A model generated the notes under the pieces. The model was not told the origin of the DNA. It saw nothing but the letters and a program-made list of their open reading frames with translations, and did no database searches. A DNA stretch of 64,000 nt, taken from NCBI GenBank assembly GCA_025766275.1, contig JAFKAC010000032.1:496001-560000 (forward strand), given 5' to 3'. The DNA comes from Lactarius indigo (lineage: Eukaryota > Basidiomycota > Agaricomycetes > Russulales > Russulaceae). The position numbers and the translations under genes were made by a program. Of the stretch, positions 47,602 through 60,195 are shown piece by piece. The first letter of the stretch is position 1, and each line of letters starts with the position of its first letter.

Positions 47602-49164
47602 ACCTCACCGGTGCTGCCCATTCTGTGGGCATCTATTCTCCACCCCTTCCCCTCGGTTGAATGTGAATTCGGGGGCTACTGTATAAAATATTTTAACGAA
47701 GAAGCAGGGTCGCTCTTTACGCGCCTGTGCGATTATCTACTTGCCAACAGTCAATAGGTAATGACAAGGGTAATGAAGCAATAAGTGCTCAAATCGTCTT
47801 GATTTATCTAGTCGCCATTGGAAAGGTACAGTATGTCGAGAGTAAAAGCGCCTGCCATTAGATTCGGCCATGATCTCTACTGAGTCGTCTGCACTCTCTG
47901 TCGAGATCCAGCGCATCTATGCGCGACGTTCCCACATTTCCGCCATCTTTCCGCCGTCGGTCATACTTTTGTTGCAGTCTAATGTCTAATGTAGAGCATT
48001 CCAATACGCCAATTAGTGTCAACACCTTAGTACCTTTCGAATTTTGTCCCGTAGTTAAATGCCCTCGCCCAGCAGCGGTTGTACCGTCCACCTCAGTCAT
48101 CGCTCGTACACGCGCGATTCCTGAGGTGAGAATACAGTAGTTTACCACTCGTTTACATTACAGTATGCTTACGCCTGGATAGACCATTTCCTCGTTTATC
48201 TAGTCCGCCTCGCGCGTGTTCCAAGCTCCCGGGTACAGCCGTACGGGAAGTCATTGATGGTTGCGTTCGTGACTGTCGCTGGCCGTGGCGTTCATAGATT
48301 GTATGCGGGATCAGGTACCGCGGCCTGCACTGGCTTGGAAACTTACGGATGCTCATCTGCGGGGTTTCTTTACATTGGTGTGGTGGTGTTGAGATATCCA
48401 ACTGAATGTGCGCGGGACAGTCATAGAAAGGGTGTGAAACAAAAATAAAATAAAATACGGCCCGCCTTCCTGTTCACGGTAGCATCGGCAACACGTTTTC
48501 TAGACAGCAAGGAATAGAGAGGGGAGGCGCATCCTCACTTTATTGGGATGTGGTTCGTTGTGCCCGAGATCGCCAAAGAATCAGATTCAGTCATAGGAAG
48601 GGCACGAGAAGGAGTAAACCTTTTTTTTTTTTTTTAAATTCCATTTTCGTGCACCTGAGGGTACAGAACCCTATGTAGCACGTTACATTTGGGTATCAGG
48701 AGTGAACCTTACTAGAGCTCATGACGGCGCTGTTATCGTCAACCGTGTTTTCTCAGGCTCGCGCGAGGCATTGAGGAGACGTTGAAGTTAGAACAAGGGT
48801 ATAGTATAACCATAGAGATCAAGATCATATGGCCAATCGCCAACCACAGCCGATTCACGAACGCTCAAGAAGGGATTGAAAGCCAACGTATTCACTCTTG
48901 TTCAGATTACGAGGCACAGCGACAGCAAGGTGTGTCCCATACGGAGCCATGGGCAGAACCAGGAGCTCAGATTTCGTCAATACAGGAAGGATTGCGTTAT
49001 AGAGCGGACATGGCTCTGAAAACAAGCCACTGAACTGCCACGGTCGTAGTCTCACGTAATTGATTATTGCGTCAAATGTAACAGCGGCGTCGGTGGACGC
49101 GAAGTGTCCCCGAATCACGTGGGTAACACATGAAGTTTGATTTCTCTGATAGGCCTGATCGGTT
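47602..49164. other. P450 spacer, no gene
   Basis: It contains the duplicated 3' flank and a poly-T tract near 48620. No credible coding region. Confidence 0.4.
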
Positions 49165-49886
49165 ACCTACTTAGGCAGAAAGCAGGAAAAGGGATTGGAG
49201 ACTACAGCACAGGTTACGACAGTGGATGATTACTTCTGTGCCCAACAGCTTGTTGTTCGACTCTTGCAATGAACCCATTGTTCGGAAAATAGGTCTGTGT
49301 TGGGAGCCAGCCGGCACCATCCGGTGGCCGAATTATCAATAAGCGTAATTACCTATTACGGATGTCCATATGGTCCGGTCGGAAAGTAAAACTAGGAGAA
49401 GCTCGTTCGTGTCTCCAAACATCATCCCGTCTATCCTTCGTTCCACGTCCCACTCATTGGGACACGTAATATAACTTATTCTCTTTATTCCGTAGCTCCA
49501 GTCCCCCAAAATGATAGGGAAGGAAACCTATGCCGTATGACGCTCTCCCACTCTTGGGACTCGAAACCATTCCGAATAGAAGAACAAGTGAGTGATTGAG
49601 TTCGCGGATAGTATATGTTACAACATTGCATACGAATCCGGGTGCGCCCCAAGTGCGCCCCAGGGAAGTAAGCACATTTCCGGGTGAAATAAGGCAATAT
49701 GACCACTCTTGGATATGTAGTGGCGCCACACCATTCGGCGTATTCTGTTCCCTTTGAGGTCGCGCCAAATTCGACAGGCCCTGTGCTTCTATACTCTTGG
49801 AGCGTCTATGGGTTTGTTCATAAACACGCATTTGCTTATAATTCTCGTGTATACATCTGGCCCTTGTCTGATGACCTAGTCTAAAC
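49165..49886 (+). repeat. P450 upstream segment of copy 3
   Basis: Shared blocks: 'cctacttaggcagaaagcag', 'ggagactacagcacagg', 'acttctgtgcccaacag', 'cactcttgga.atgta', 'cttggagcgtctatggg'. It ends with a TATA-like 'cataaacacgcattt' at about 49820. Confidence 0.65.
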
Positions 49887-52039
49887 ATGCTTATTTCTGT
49901 TGTCACGGCGATCGACTGCCTTGCCCTCTCTACATTTCTATACATCCTCTTCGCCTTTCGTGACCACAGAAGGCGAAGGGGCTCCCCGTATCCCCCAGGA
50001 CCTCCGTCTTGGCCTATCATCGGGAATTTGCTGGATGTCCCAAAGCTCTCTCCCTGGTTGACCTACATGAATATGTCTAAGAAATACGGTAAAATTTACC
50101 TCTCCTTGTGCTGTGTTGCTTCTCCGAAACCCTGATTTATGTTGATTAGGCGATGTTATATCCATTCGAGTCTTCGGCCAAGTAGTCGTCGTCCTGCGCT
50201 CGCCCACAGCCATCAAGGATTTACTCGAGAGACGTGGAGAGTTGTACGCGGATCGATCACCGTTTCCGATCTTTGAGCCTGAGATGTTCGTCTAATCTTG
50301 TCTTCCCTCGCCATAGGCACTGATTCCACTGATGACTCAGAATGGGTGTCGAGTGGTTTTTCCCGCATGCTAGAATGGGAAATTACTGGCGCGAAGGTAG
50401 AAAATTATTAGATCGCAGCCTCCGCCCTGGCGCAATAACCCCGCATCGGCGTCTGATCGAGGAAAAGACACACATATTTCTTGGCCAGTTACTTGCCACC
50501 CCAAACGCCTTCCGCGAACACATAGATCTGTTGGTCCCACTGCTACGCTACCCGATAACTGTTGACTCGCATTGTAGCCTTCAAGGAATGATTGTCATGC
50601 GCCTCACCTACGGATATGACTTGAAAGAGAACGACGATATGTTGGCACCACCGAAGAGGGTTATTAACGTTATGAAACAGTTCATTTTGCCCGGAACAGC
50701 AGCAATAAATCATCTCCCATTCCGTGCGGTTCATTCACCTCCTACTGTCATTTGAGTCCTCACCGCTATATTTAGTGCGACATCTCCCTTCATGGGTTCC
50801 TTGGTTCAAGTATGAGCCACTGGCCAGCGAATGTCGGGAGATGGCACGGAGGGCGAAGAACGAGCCTATGGACTTCGTGAGGAACTCCATGGTATGCATT
50901 GGGTGACATTCCAGTTTGTCTCTACTGACGGACTGCCAGCGCGAAGGTACCGCAGTACCATCTCTAGCAACCGAATACCTTCAAGAGGTAGACTTTCTGA
51001 GCGACCTGGACAGTCAATCGAGGTTTCAAGGCATAAAGGATATTCTAGGGTCTTTGTTCATAGGTAATTCCTGCGTCATCTACGAATACATGTAGAGCTA
51101 ACGTCGAGCACAAGCCGGTTCAGATACAGTTCGTGTTCTCCCAATTCCCATAGCTCGTTCTTTGGTTGACGCGCGACTTTCAGACTGCTGCCTTTGTGTC
51201 TTCACTTTTCCTCGCGCTTGTCCTTTATCCAGAGGTCCAGAAGCGAGCACAGGCAGAAATTGACTCTGTCGTCTCAAGAGATAGGCTGCCAACCTACGAC
51301 GACAAACGGCGCCTTCCATATATAGAAGCGGTGGGCAAAGAGTTGATGAGGTGGCAAATGGTGACGCCACTGGGTGAAGGTTCCTCACTCTCGTCAAATT
51401 CCATGTACTAACATCTGAAAGCTCCCCACGTGACAACTGACGACGACTTCTATAGGGGCTATTTTATTCCAAAAGGTTTGTAACCATCCTTCAAAGTTTG
51501 CTTAAGTAATTAACACCCTTGCTCTGTAGGTGCCATGGTCATTTCTAATGGATGGTACACGACAATCATATGCCACATTTGCTGTCGAGATGGTTCTGAG
51601 ATAGGTTGACAGGGGTGTGCTACACGACCCAGAGCTATATCCCGACCCAGAGACATTCAATCCTGATCGATTCCTCAATGAGGATGGTACGTTCCGCGAC
51701 GATCCGATGCTCTCACTGGCGTTTGGTGCGGGCAAGCGGATATGCCCAGGACGCCACTTCGTCGACACGATACTCTTCATAGTGACGGCTTCGGTATTGT
51801 CCGTGTTCAACGTGACGAGGGCCAAGGACAAGGACGGGAACGACATTCCGGTCGCGGTGCCTCCACTCGACTCGGTCCTACCCGATATAGCCATGTGAGT
51901 TAGCCTACGATATAAGCCTGGTCCGTTTGTAACTAATCTGATAAAATCCGTTGAAAGTCACCTGCCGAAGTTTGAGTGTTCTATCACGCCAAGAGATAGT
52001 GTTGCGGAGGACTTGATAAGGGCAAGTGCCTTAGCTTGA
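49887..52039 (+). CDS. cytochrome P450 monooxygenase, copy 3
   Basis: It has the same intron positions as copy 4, with all frames open and phases consistent. ATG 49887 starts MLISVVTAIDCLALSTFLYI. The I-helix AGSDTT is assembled over a 14-nt exon, ExxR lies in KELMRW, and the haem loop near 51722 is FGAGKRICPGRH. It is the only copy with the canonical Gly after the haem Cys-Pro. Predicted length is about 520 residues. It appears intact and membrane-anchored. Confidence 0.82.
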
Positions 52040-54929
52040 ACGTCATCGGTGCCACGCATGCTGCAGGGCTGTTGCATCAAATATTTTAGTCGGAGTCACT
52101 AGTCGCGCCTGTTCGACTTTCTGTATCTCGGTAGCTAAGTACTCAATAGCTTTGGCCATATCCTCTACCAAATCGCAAAATCCCTACGAAAGTCGTCACC
52201 GTGAAATGCGACAAATCACAGTTATCGTCACGGTCTTGACGACCATATGTAGTGTTGCGCAGTGGCACTCGCACTAGAGCTGCTGCAGAGTGTCCTTGAG
52301 TGTGTCCACCATACGGACTCATGCACTCGTAGGAAGAATGGCTCAGATTTTGTCAATAAAAGCAAGATCGCGTGATCGGACAGATACTGTAGAGCAAGGT
52401 GATCGGTCTGAGCCGACGCGAGGAATGAGCAAAGGCTTACAGTAGAGCATACTACTAGTAGCCTGAGTACTAGTCTGCCAGTGCGCGAGCGGACAGGGCA
52501 GCACGTGCTCATTCGCTTTCCTCCGTGTCGCCACCTGTCTACCCATATTCTCAGCCGGTTCAAAGAACCATGCACCATGTCTTTTTATTTCGCCCGCCCA
52601 CCACACTCTGGTGTATTAAAATGCCAAAGGGTCGATGAAATAGCGTTTCTTGTCCCTCACTCCTTGGCGTTTCTCGGTTTTCCCCACCCGCCCGTCGCGA
52701 CCTCGCCTCGGACACAAAACACCTGTTTTTTCAATCGAGAAGCACTTCGTGCTTCTGCACAGTCTCTACTAGCCCACCGCGTATCTATATAGTCACTCGC
52801 TTTCCATGTACATGCCCTTTTCGTTCTCGCTATTTCCTGTATACCCCCAACGATCTAGAATGCGACATGTGTTTTCTGCTTCCTCTCTCCCCGTGTCTTT
52901 GCGCCGGCCTCTTCCCCCAGGTCTCCTGCACCACGCTCCCTCAACCGGCGCCATACGGGCATGCTCCCGCGGAAAGCTAAGGTAAGCGACTCGCAAAGAA
53001 AAGCAAGCCACTTCAAGTTGGCTTATAGAAAAGGTCGTCGTAATTGGCCTTTGCGCTTGCATCGACAAAAACCTCCCGAGCTAATTGGGTTTCCTGATTG
53101 ATCCCTTAGCAATCAATTAGTTTGCCACAACTCTTTGACCAGTACGGTATCACTACAGAACCAGCTCGGAAGCTACGGAGTATCACAATCTTATCACACC
53201 AATATCAACGGGAACCAAATTTTATTAAACAACCACAGACGTTATTGTGCAATTATATCGTATAGAGTGCGGAGATGTACGAGTAATAAAACTAATGAAC
53301 TACTTGACCCGCTTGTGATCCATGCGACAAGCCCCTCATCCCTCTGGACCCAATGACTTTCACACTGACCGGAGCGTCCATGAGCTACATGTAGCAAGTC
53401 AGGATTTAGTCGCAAAGGAGGTGCGGGAAGATGAACGTACGAGTCCAGCAAGTAACTGTCCTCCGCCATTCCCATTAAACCACACAAAAAAATCCATTTG
53501 TACATCGGCGTTGTTCATAGATGATGGAGGAATTATGGGAGGATGTAAGAAGGGTGACCCATGCAGCCGGGGTAGCATCAGGGGGTGCCGACACGCGCTG
53601 TAGTATGAGCCTGATCCGGGGCCATTGTCGGCATTGGAGGTGTCATTGCTACCACTACCAAGGTTCAGGCTGCAGTTACTGCCGTCATTCGATAGAGAAT
53701 AACCGGGACCTGAAAACGAGAAGTCCATCAAGTGGCATGCCGGGCTTGAGGAGGATGTCGCGCCACTTGTCGAAAAGCTGCTGCTGTCCCGACCGAAGGA
53801 TGAGCACGGGACGGCCAAATTGAGCAGCAAGCGAGACTGAGGACAAAGTAAGACTCATTAGTGAATGTAAATTGCTTCTGACATTCGAGATAACCCCAGT
53901 GTACCACAATAACGGACGAATCTCCCTTGCTTGGCGTCTTGTGGTTGAGGTGGCCAGAGCAAGTAGAAATTAGATATATCGGTCAGCGGGAGTTGAAACA
54001 ACATATGTACGCCGAATGAAGAAAGAAAAAAACGCCTTGGAATTGGTGTATGATCCAAAAATTAGGTTGGAAATAGTCTCGGCAGGAACTTGAAGTCATG
54101 CGTTGAAAGTGGAGACATCGTTGTGAGATCTGTGACAAGACGCGCTGGTAGTTCACGCTCTTTTAGGACACTTACAGACATAAAAGGATGTTAACGATTT
54201 CCAGGCTAGCCGTACTATTCACACAGAGCTTGTCAAGCCGGAAATGGTATTTGTTCTGCAATTCTAACATACCAGCTTTCTACCAGCGCTGCGTGGACGC
54301 GGATTTCCTGAGCTGCTGTGAGGACCGGGCCGCCCAGTGAGAGACGTACAAGGAGGTTAGTGCGATGCCAATGTACCAAATGAAATTTGACAACATGGGG
54401 CATAGAGGAGCTGAGCCTGAGAGGAATGGCGGAAGAGTAAGACATAGTAGTAGTAGTAGTGCTCAAAGACAGACAAATTAGAGAGGGGAAGAAGAGAGAA
54501 GGACAGAAAAAAACTCACTAAAGCCGCATATGAGTAGGTTTCCCCATTATGCTGGGCCAGCGAAAGTGGACACCGGCGCAAGCATGCCATCACAGCCACA
54601 CTTGTCACATGTGTGTTGTGCGCCGCTACATCGGGCAGGTACTCTCTGGTACTGTAACAGCGGGCGTTGTTGCGTTGGACACCGCGTCGCTTGCCACGTC
54701 AAGCTTGACGTCAAGTGCCACGTCGTCCCAAGCGTTACCCTGACTCGCCCGGAGAGTTCCGAAATCACGTGAAGCGTGTTTTTTAACTGTGGTAAGACGA
54801 TGTGGCAAAGTCCTTGGCAAAGTTCGAATCAGCAGAGGTTCTTTGGGTAAAAATTCACCCAAATAAAGCGACGGTGGGAAAGGACTGTAGAAGGTAGGGC
54901 CCCAGTGACCGGTGACGGTGACCAGTCAC
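52040..54929. other. 2.9 kb spacer, no confident gene
   Basis: A Ser/Gly-rich minus-strand frame (53830-53399) and another at 54466-54233 might be exons of an unrecognised gene, but no consistent splicing joins them. At 54696-54711 there is a perfect 16-bp palindrome, ACGTCAAGCTTGACGT, containing two CRE-like TGACGT half-sites. Confidence 0.4.
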
Positions 54930-55551
54930 CCACTTAGGCAGAAGGCAGAACACGGATTGGAGACTGAGATACGAGTTACGGCAGTGTATGAATGCTTCTG
55001 TGCCCAACAGCAATTGTTGTCTGACCCTGCCAGTGGCGACGAAGTATTAATGAAAACGTAGTTGGATAGGTCTATAGCGCCACTGCCAAAATGTTAGACC
55101 TGGAGCGATAGGAAGGATTTCTAATGAAGTCACCACCCCGTTGACTCGAAGCCATTTCAATCAAAGAGTAAGCGAGTGCCAGTGAGTGGTCGTAGATATT
55201 TGGATAATATTGCTTAGAAATCCCGGGTTTGGGGCGAGAAAAGTATGCACATTTCCTGAGGGAAAAAAAGGGCAATATGACCATTCTTAGAAATGTATTG
55301 GCGCCAAACTCGAATCGTAGAATGAACAGGACCACATCTCGTCACGTATCTTCACGTAACTTATACCATGGCGGATCATGATTCTGTTTCAAGCTGGTTT
55401 GAGGTCTCGCCAAACACGAAAGGTTCCATAATCTTAGTTCCTGAAGCGTCTATGGGTCTGCTGATGCCTTGACCGACTTTGCTCATAAATACGCATCTGG
55501 TCATAGTTCTCATGTGTTCACCTGGTCCTTGTCTGGTGGCCTCGTTCGAAT
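54930..55551 (+). repeat. P450 upstream segment of copy 4
   Basis: Shared blocks: 'cacttaggcagaaggcag', 'gaatgcttctgtgcccaaca', 'gcacatttcctga', 'tgaccattcttagaaatgta'. A TATA-like CATAAATACGCAT begins at 55484, 68 bp before the ATG. Confidence 0.65.
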
Positions 55552-57711
55552 ATGATTTCTCCCGTCACTGCGATCGACTGCCTCGCATTCTCTACGTTTC
55601 TGTATATCCTCTTCGCCTTTCGTGACCACAGAAGGCGAAGGGGCTCACCATACCCCCCAGGGCCTCCATCTTGGCCCGTCATCGGCAATTTGCTGGATGT
55701 TCCGAAGCTCTCTCCTTGGTTAGCCTACGCGAATTTGTCTAAGGAATATGGTAAGATTGAACTCTCCTTGTGTTTCTTCTCTGAAATTAGGGATATGTTC
55801 ATTATTAGGCGATGTCGTTTGCCTTCAAGTTTTTGGCCAAGTGGTCGTCGTTCTGCGTTCGCCAACGTCCATCAAGGACTTGTTCGAAAGGCGTGGGGAG
55901 TTGTATACGGATCGAATATCGTTTCCGATCTTCGGGCCTGAGATGTTCGCCTATCCTTTATCTTTCTCTCGTCATAGGCGCTGATCCTACTGACGACTCA
56001 GAATGGATGTAGATTGGTTTTTTCCATTTTCTAGAATGGGAAATTACTGGCGCGAAGGTAGAAAATTATTAGATCGCAGCCTCCGCCCTGGCGCAACAGC
56101 CTCGCATCGACGTCTAATCGAGGAAAAGACACGTGTATTTCTTGGCCAGTTACTTACCACCCCGAACGCATTCCGCCAGCACATAGATCTGTTAGTCCCA
56201 CTGCCACGTTACCCGATAGTTGTTGACTCGCATGGTAGCCTTCAAGGAAGGATTGTCATGCGCCTCACCTACGGGTATGACTTGAAAGAGAACGACGAAA
56301 TGTTGGCACCACCGAAGAGGGTTGTTGAAATCATAACACACTTCATTTTACCTGGAGCAGCATTAGTAAATCATCTCCCATTTCGTGCGGTCCATTCACA
56401 CCCTACTGTCATTTGAGTTTCTCACAGCTATATTCAGTGCGACGCCTCCCATCGTGGTTGCCTTGGTTCAAGTATGAACCTCTGGCAAGTGAATGTCGGG
56501 AGCTGGCACGGAGGATGAAGAATGAGCCTATAGACTTTGTGAGGGACTCTATGGTATGAATTGTGTAGTATTCCGTTTGTCTCCACTCATGGATTGCTAG
56601 CGCGAAGGTACCGCGGTACCATCTCTAGCGACTGAATACCTCCAAGAGGCAGACCTTCTGAGCAGTCCGGAAAGTCAACCGAGGTTGCAAGGCATAAAAG
56701 ATCTTCTAGGGTCTTTGTTCATAGGTAATTCCTGCATCGTCTACGAATACATGCAGCGCGCTTACGTCGAGCACCAGCCGGTTCAGATACAGTTCGCGTT
56801 CTCCTTATTCCCATAGCTCGTTTCTTGGCTGACGCGCGACTTCCAGACCGCCGCTCCTGTGTTTTCACTTTTCCTCGCACTTATCCTTTATCCAGAAGTT
56901 CAGAAGCGAGCGCAGGCAGAACTTGACGCGGTGATCTCAAGAGATAGGTTGCCAACATATGATGACAAGCCGCGTCTTCCATACATAGAAGCGATGAGCA
57001 AAGAGTTATTGAGGTGGCAAATGGTGACGCCACTGGGTGACGGTTCCTCGCTCTCGTCAATAGCGCCGTGTACTGACGTCTACTGAAGGCGCTCCTCACT
57101 CGCCAATTGATGATGACTTCTATAGGGGCTATTTTATTCCAAAAGGTTTGTAGCCATCGTTCAATAATGTTGGCCGAATAAGTAATCAAAATCCGTCGCT
57201 CTGTAGGCGCTGTGGTCATAGCTAACGCATGGTGCACGGCAATCATACAGTTACTGTCCAAAAGGTTCTGAGATAGATTGACAGGGGTGTGCTACACGAC
57301 CCGGAGCTATATCCCGACCCAGAGGCATTCAATCCTGACCGATTCCTCAACGAAGATGGAACATTCCACGATGATCCGATGGTCTCGCTGGCGTTTGGTG
57401 CAGGCAGGCGGATATGCCCAGCGCGCCACTTCGCCGACACGGTGCTTTTCGTCGTGACGGCGTCGGTATTGTCGGTGTTCAACGTGACAAAGGCCAAGGA
57501 TAAGAATGGGGACGAGATTCCGGTCGCGGCGCCTCCTCTCGACTCGGTCCTACCCGATGCGGTCATGTAAGTAAGCCTTTGACATGTACCTGGTACGTTT
57601 GTAGCTGATCTGGTAAAATCCATTGAAAGGTGGGTGCCCGAGTTTGAGTGTTCTATTACGCCAAGAGACAAGGTTGCAGAGGACTTGATAAGGGCAAGTG
57701 CCTTGGCTTGA
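55552..57711 (+). CDS. cytochrome P450 monooxygenase, copy 4
   Basis: There are 12 exons: 55552-55750, 55809-55944, 56002-56207, 56247-56384, 56438-56553, 56601-56724, 56778-56791 (14 nt), 56847-57036, 57089-57145, 57207-57231, 57285-57566 and 57630-57711, in total 1569 nt or 522 residues, the usual P450 length. Motifs: membrane anchor and Pro hinge (YPPGPPSWPVIGN), WREGRKLLDRSL in the C-helix region, AGSDTT in the I-helix, ExxR in KELLRW, PDPEAFNPDRF, and the haem loop FGAGRRICPARH near 57394. The type resembles basidiomycete OrdA-like P450s. It is very similar to copies 1-3, which points to recent tandem duplication or gene conversion. Confidence 0.85.
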
Positions 57712-58367
57712 ACGTCACTGGTGTCGAACATTCTGTGGGCATCTATCTTTCACACTCTTTTCCGTCCTGTTGAACCTGTGTTCCGTAGCCTAAATTTGGT
57801 GTCGCTCCTTACGCACCTGTGCAAGCGCAACTTTCTGCTCACCAACATTCTCCACAAAGTACTCGTCAACAGTCGATAGGGTAACGGACCAATAAGTACA
57901 AGATTCGTCATGATTTGTTTAGTTGTCACTGGTAAGGTTGAGAATCGAATCGGCTTTCATTAGATTCGGCCTCTACTCAATCGCCTGCGCCCTCTCCGTC
58001 GACTTCCGGTAACAAGCGCGCGAAGGTTTCTGTGCCCGACCTGTGGTTCGAATGGCCTCTATGATACCTATCTGGCGTGGACTTCGGATACTCCCATTGG
58101 CAGTCGTGGAGTAGTCAGTGTTTCGTGGTGACCTGAGTGCTAATTAGATATTAATGTGATGTAAAAGTACGTTTATTATTTAAACAGGTGGCCTAGAAAA
58201 AGCTTGCGTACTTGTACTGTACATCTTCTGTTGGATCAGCGGCACCGTACAAACTATTGTATCGTCCCGGTAATGTCGGGCCGGAAGCCGGTGCCCCGCA
58301 CCCTTGCTCTACTCACTACCTCTACTTTCGATTCGTACACACACCCACGGCGTCACTGCAGACATAA
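57712..58367. other. spacer between P450 copy 4 and the CHY gene
   Basis: The left part is the duplicated P450 3' flank. The right part should be the promoter and 5' UTR of the CHY zinc-finger gene. No other gene seen. Confidence 0.4.
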
Positions 58368-58919
58368 ATGTGGTGAGATATTTGAATGCTCTGTGCATTT
58401 ATTTTTGGCCTGAGTGTTGATTCTTCGTGTCCTCCATAAAGCAAGCACATCTTGAACGCCCAAGTCTCCATCCGCGCACCATGCTGCAAGCAATGGTACG
58501 ACTGCTCCGAGTGCCATGCTGAGTCGCAGACTCACCAGCTTGCTCGGACGACGGAGATGGCGTTCATCTGCAAAAAGTGCAAGAAGGCATTTCGCAAGGA
58601 TATGACGGCCTACGAAGAGAGCGACGAGTATTGCCCACATTGCGATAACCACTATGTGAGTTTGTCGCATGACACCGCATATATCTTAGTCCTGATTGAT
58701 GGATTTCCATGGAGGTAATCGAGGCGAAGACACCACAAGCTGCGATTGGAATTGAGGGCGAGGATGCACGCGTCGATTCGCGGTACGTTGTCTTCCTCTC
58801 GCGGTCAAAGTTGTCTGGTCATTTGAATACCTCTTCGCAGGCTTCTGAAGGATGAGAGAGTTAAAATGGATCTTTCTCGGTCGTTGTACAGCCAAGATAA
58901 CTCTGATCGCCTTGGGTAG
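58368..58919 (+). CDS. CHY-type zinc-finger protein (Hot13-like)
   Basis: Exons are 58368-58372, 58442-58655, 58715-58782 and 58841-58919, giving 121 residues. The first coding exon is only 5 nt (ATGTG); with the next exon it gives MCKHILNAQVSIRAPCC, the expected start of this family, and phases agree throughout. Zinc ligands: C2 and H4, CCKQWYDCSECHAE, then ICKKCKKAF and EYCPHCDNHY. The C-terminus EGEDARVDSRLLKDERVK ends in DRLG. Short fungal CHY proteins include yeast Hot13, a zinc-binding factor of the mitochondrial intermembrane-space import pathway; an equivalent role here is inferred. Confidence 0.85.
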
Positions 58920-60195
58920 ATCGCCAACTTCGTCACCATTTGTCCACCACACTTTATAGAGACTCTGTCCACTACATGGGGAAATACAAGCATTTCAGCC
59001 ATATATGCGTCCGGCCTGCGTCTCCGATCTATGTGGCCTTTGATTTCGCTGGTCTAAACCTGTCTTCGTTCACCTTCAGGCAGTACGATCCCTATACTCG
59101 ACGTTCGTTACAGTAAAACTCTGCTTTTCTGGTCACATGCTAACATTAGAAGCACGTGCGTCTTCTGGAGAGAAACACAGGAGTTCGAGCAAGCGTTCGA
59201 GTCCGTATATTGCTTTTGTGGCCGTTGGACCAACCACTCCGTTTGGAATTTACGGCCACCGTCGTAAGATCACATGTGATACGCAACGCTTCGCAGACGT
59301 ATGTTGGTGGCATGTTGGCCTTTCCCGTCTCTCGACCCATGCGCCCACCGCTGCGCCTACACTATGGTAACGTGGAAAATCTGTGACATGTTCCTTCCGC
59401 TGTTACTGAGACCCAACTTTGCGTACCATGAATTGTAAATTGGCAATTTCCCTAGGCCTACTGTCGCGCGCGTGTCTAAACAGTCCCCTTATTGGGCAAC
59501 ATTTCGTTGTTTGAGACGCGCGATCTCGGAAACTCGGCATTTACCCCCAGTGGGAAGTCCGTCGATTCGTGTGAATTATATTCGAATGACATCGATTATG
59601 TCAAACAAAATCCAAGAGTCGGTTAAATGTTATGTATAGTCGAAGATTTTAGATAAAATTTAGATAAACCCTCCGTTTTCTTGGATTGCTATCGATAATA
59701 TCACGGATATTCGAGGAAAATCGAAATAAATTTACCAGGGGCCAGTCACTCGATATCCCAGTTGAATCGACATAAATCATCCGAAATCGCCACCTTTCGA
59801 TTGCAGGCGATTGTTGTAGAATGACCGTAGACCTAGTCTGACAGTATCGATTTTCCGTCTCACGATTGCAATCAATTTTTACGCATTAATAATTGATTTC
59901 TAATAAAAAAAAACATCGATTCTGTAATCGAAAAGACACAAGACCGACTTGACCCCAGAGCCACTACAGAGTTTGGCTGGGTTGGGCTGTCCAGGCCGCA
60001 TCCAAGCATATGGCGTCCATAAGGCAACGCAGGCGAAGCGGCAGGAGCACAGAGAGTTGAGAAGCAGAAGAGAGACGATCCAGGATGACTGCGAACGCGT
60101 GCAAGACGGAATCGTGGAGCCAGGGCATTTGATACCAGCAGCACAAGCGGAGGGGCATAAGAAGGCTCTGAGTCGCGTGCCCCACATACGTTCGG
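58920..60195. other. AT-rich spacer, no gene
   Basis: From 59520 to 59940 the sequence is unusually AT-rich, with many 'atcga/tcgat' motifs in both orientations ('tcgataatatcacggatattcg'). It may be a decayed mobile element or matrix-like DNA. No coding frame is credible. Confidence 0.35.

Noticed and set aside
53399..54466. Possible spliced minus-strand gene in the copy 3-copy 4 spacer
   Set aside because: The open pieces do not join with acceptable splice sites and resemble no family.
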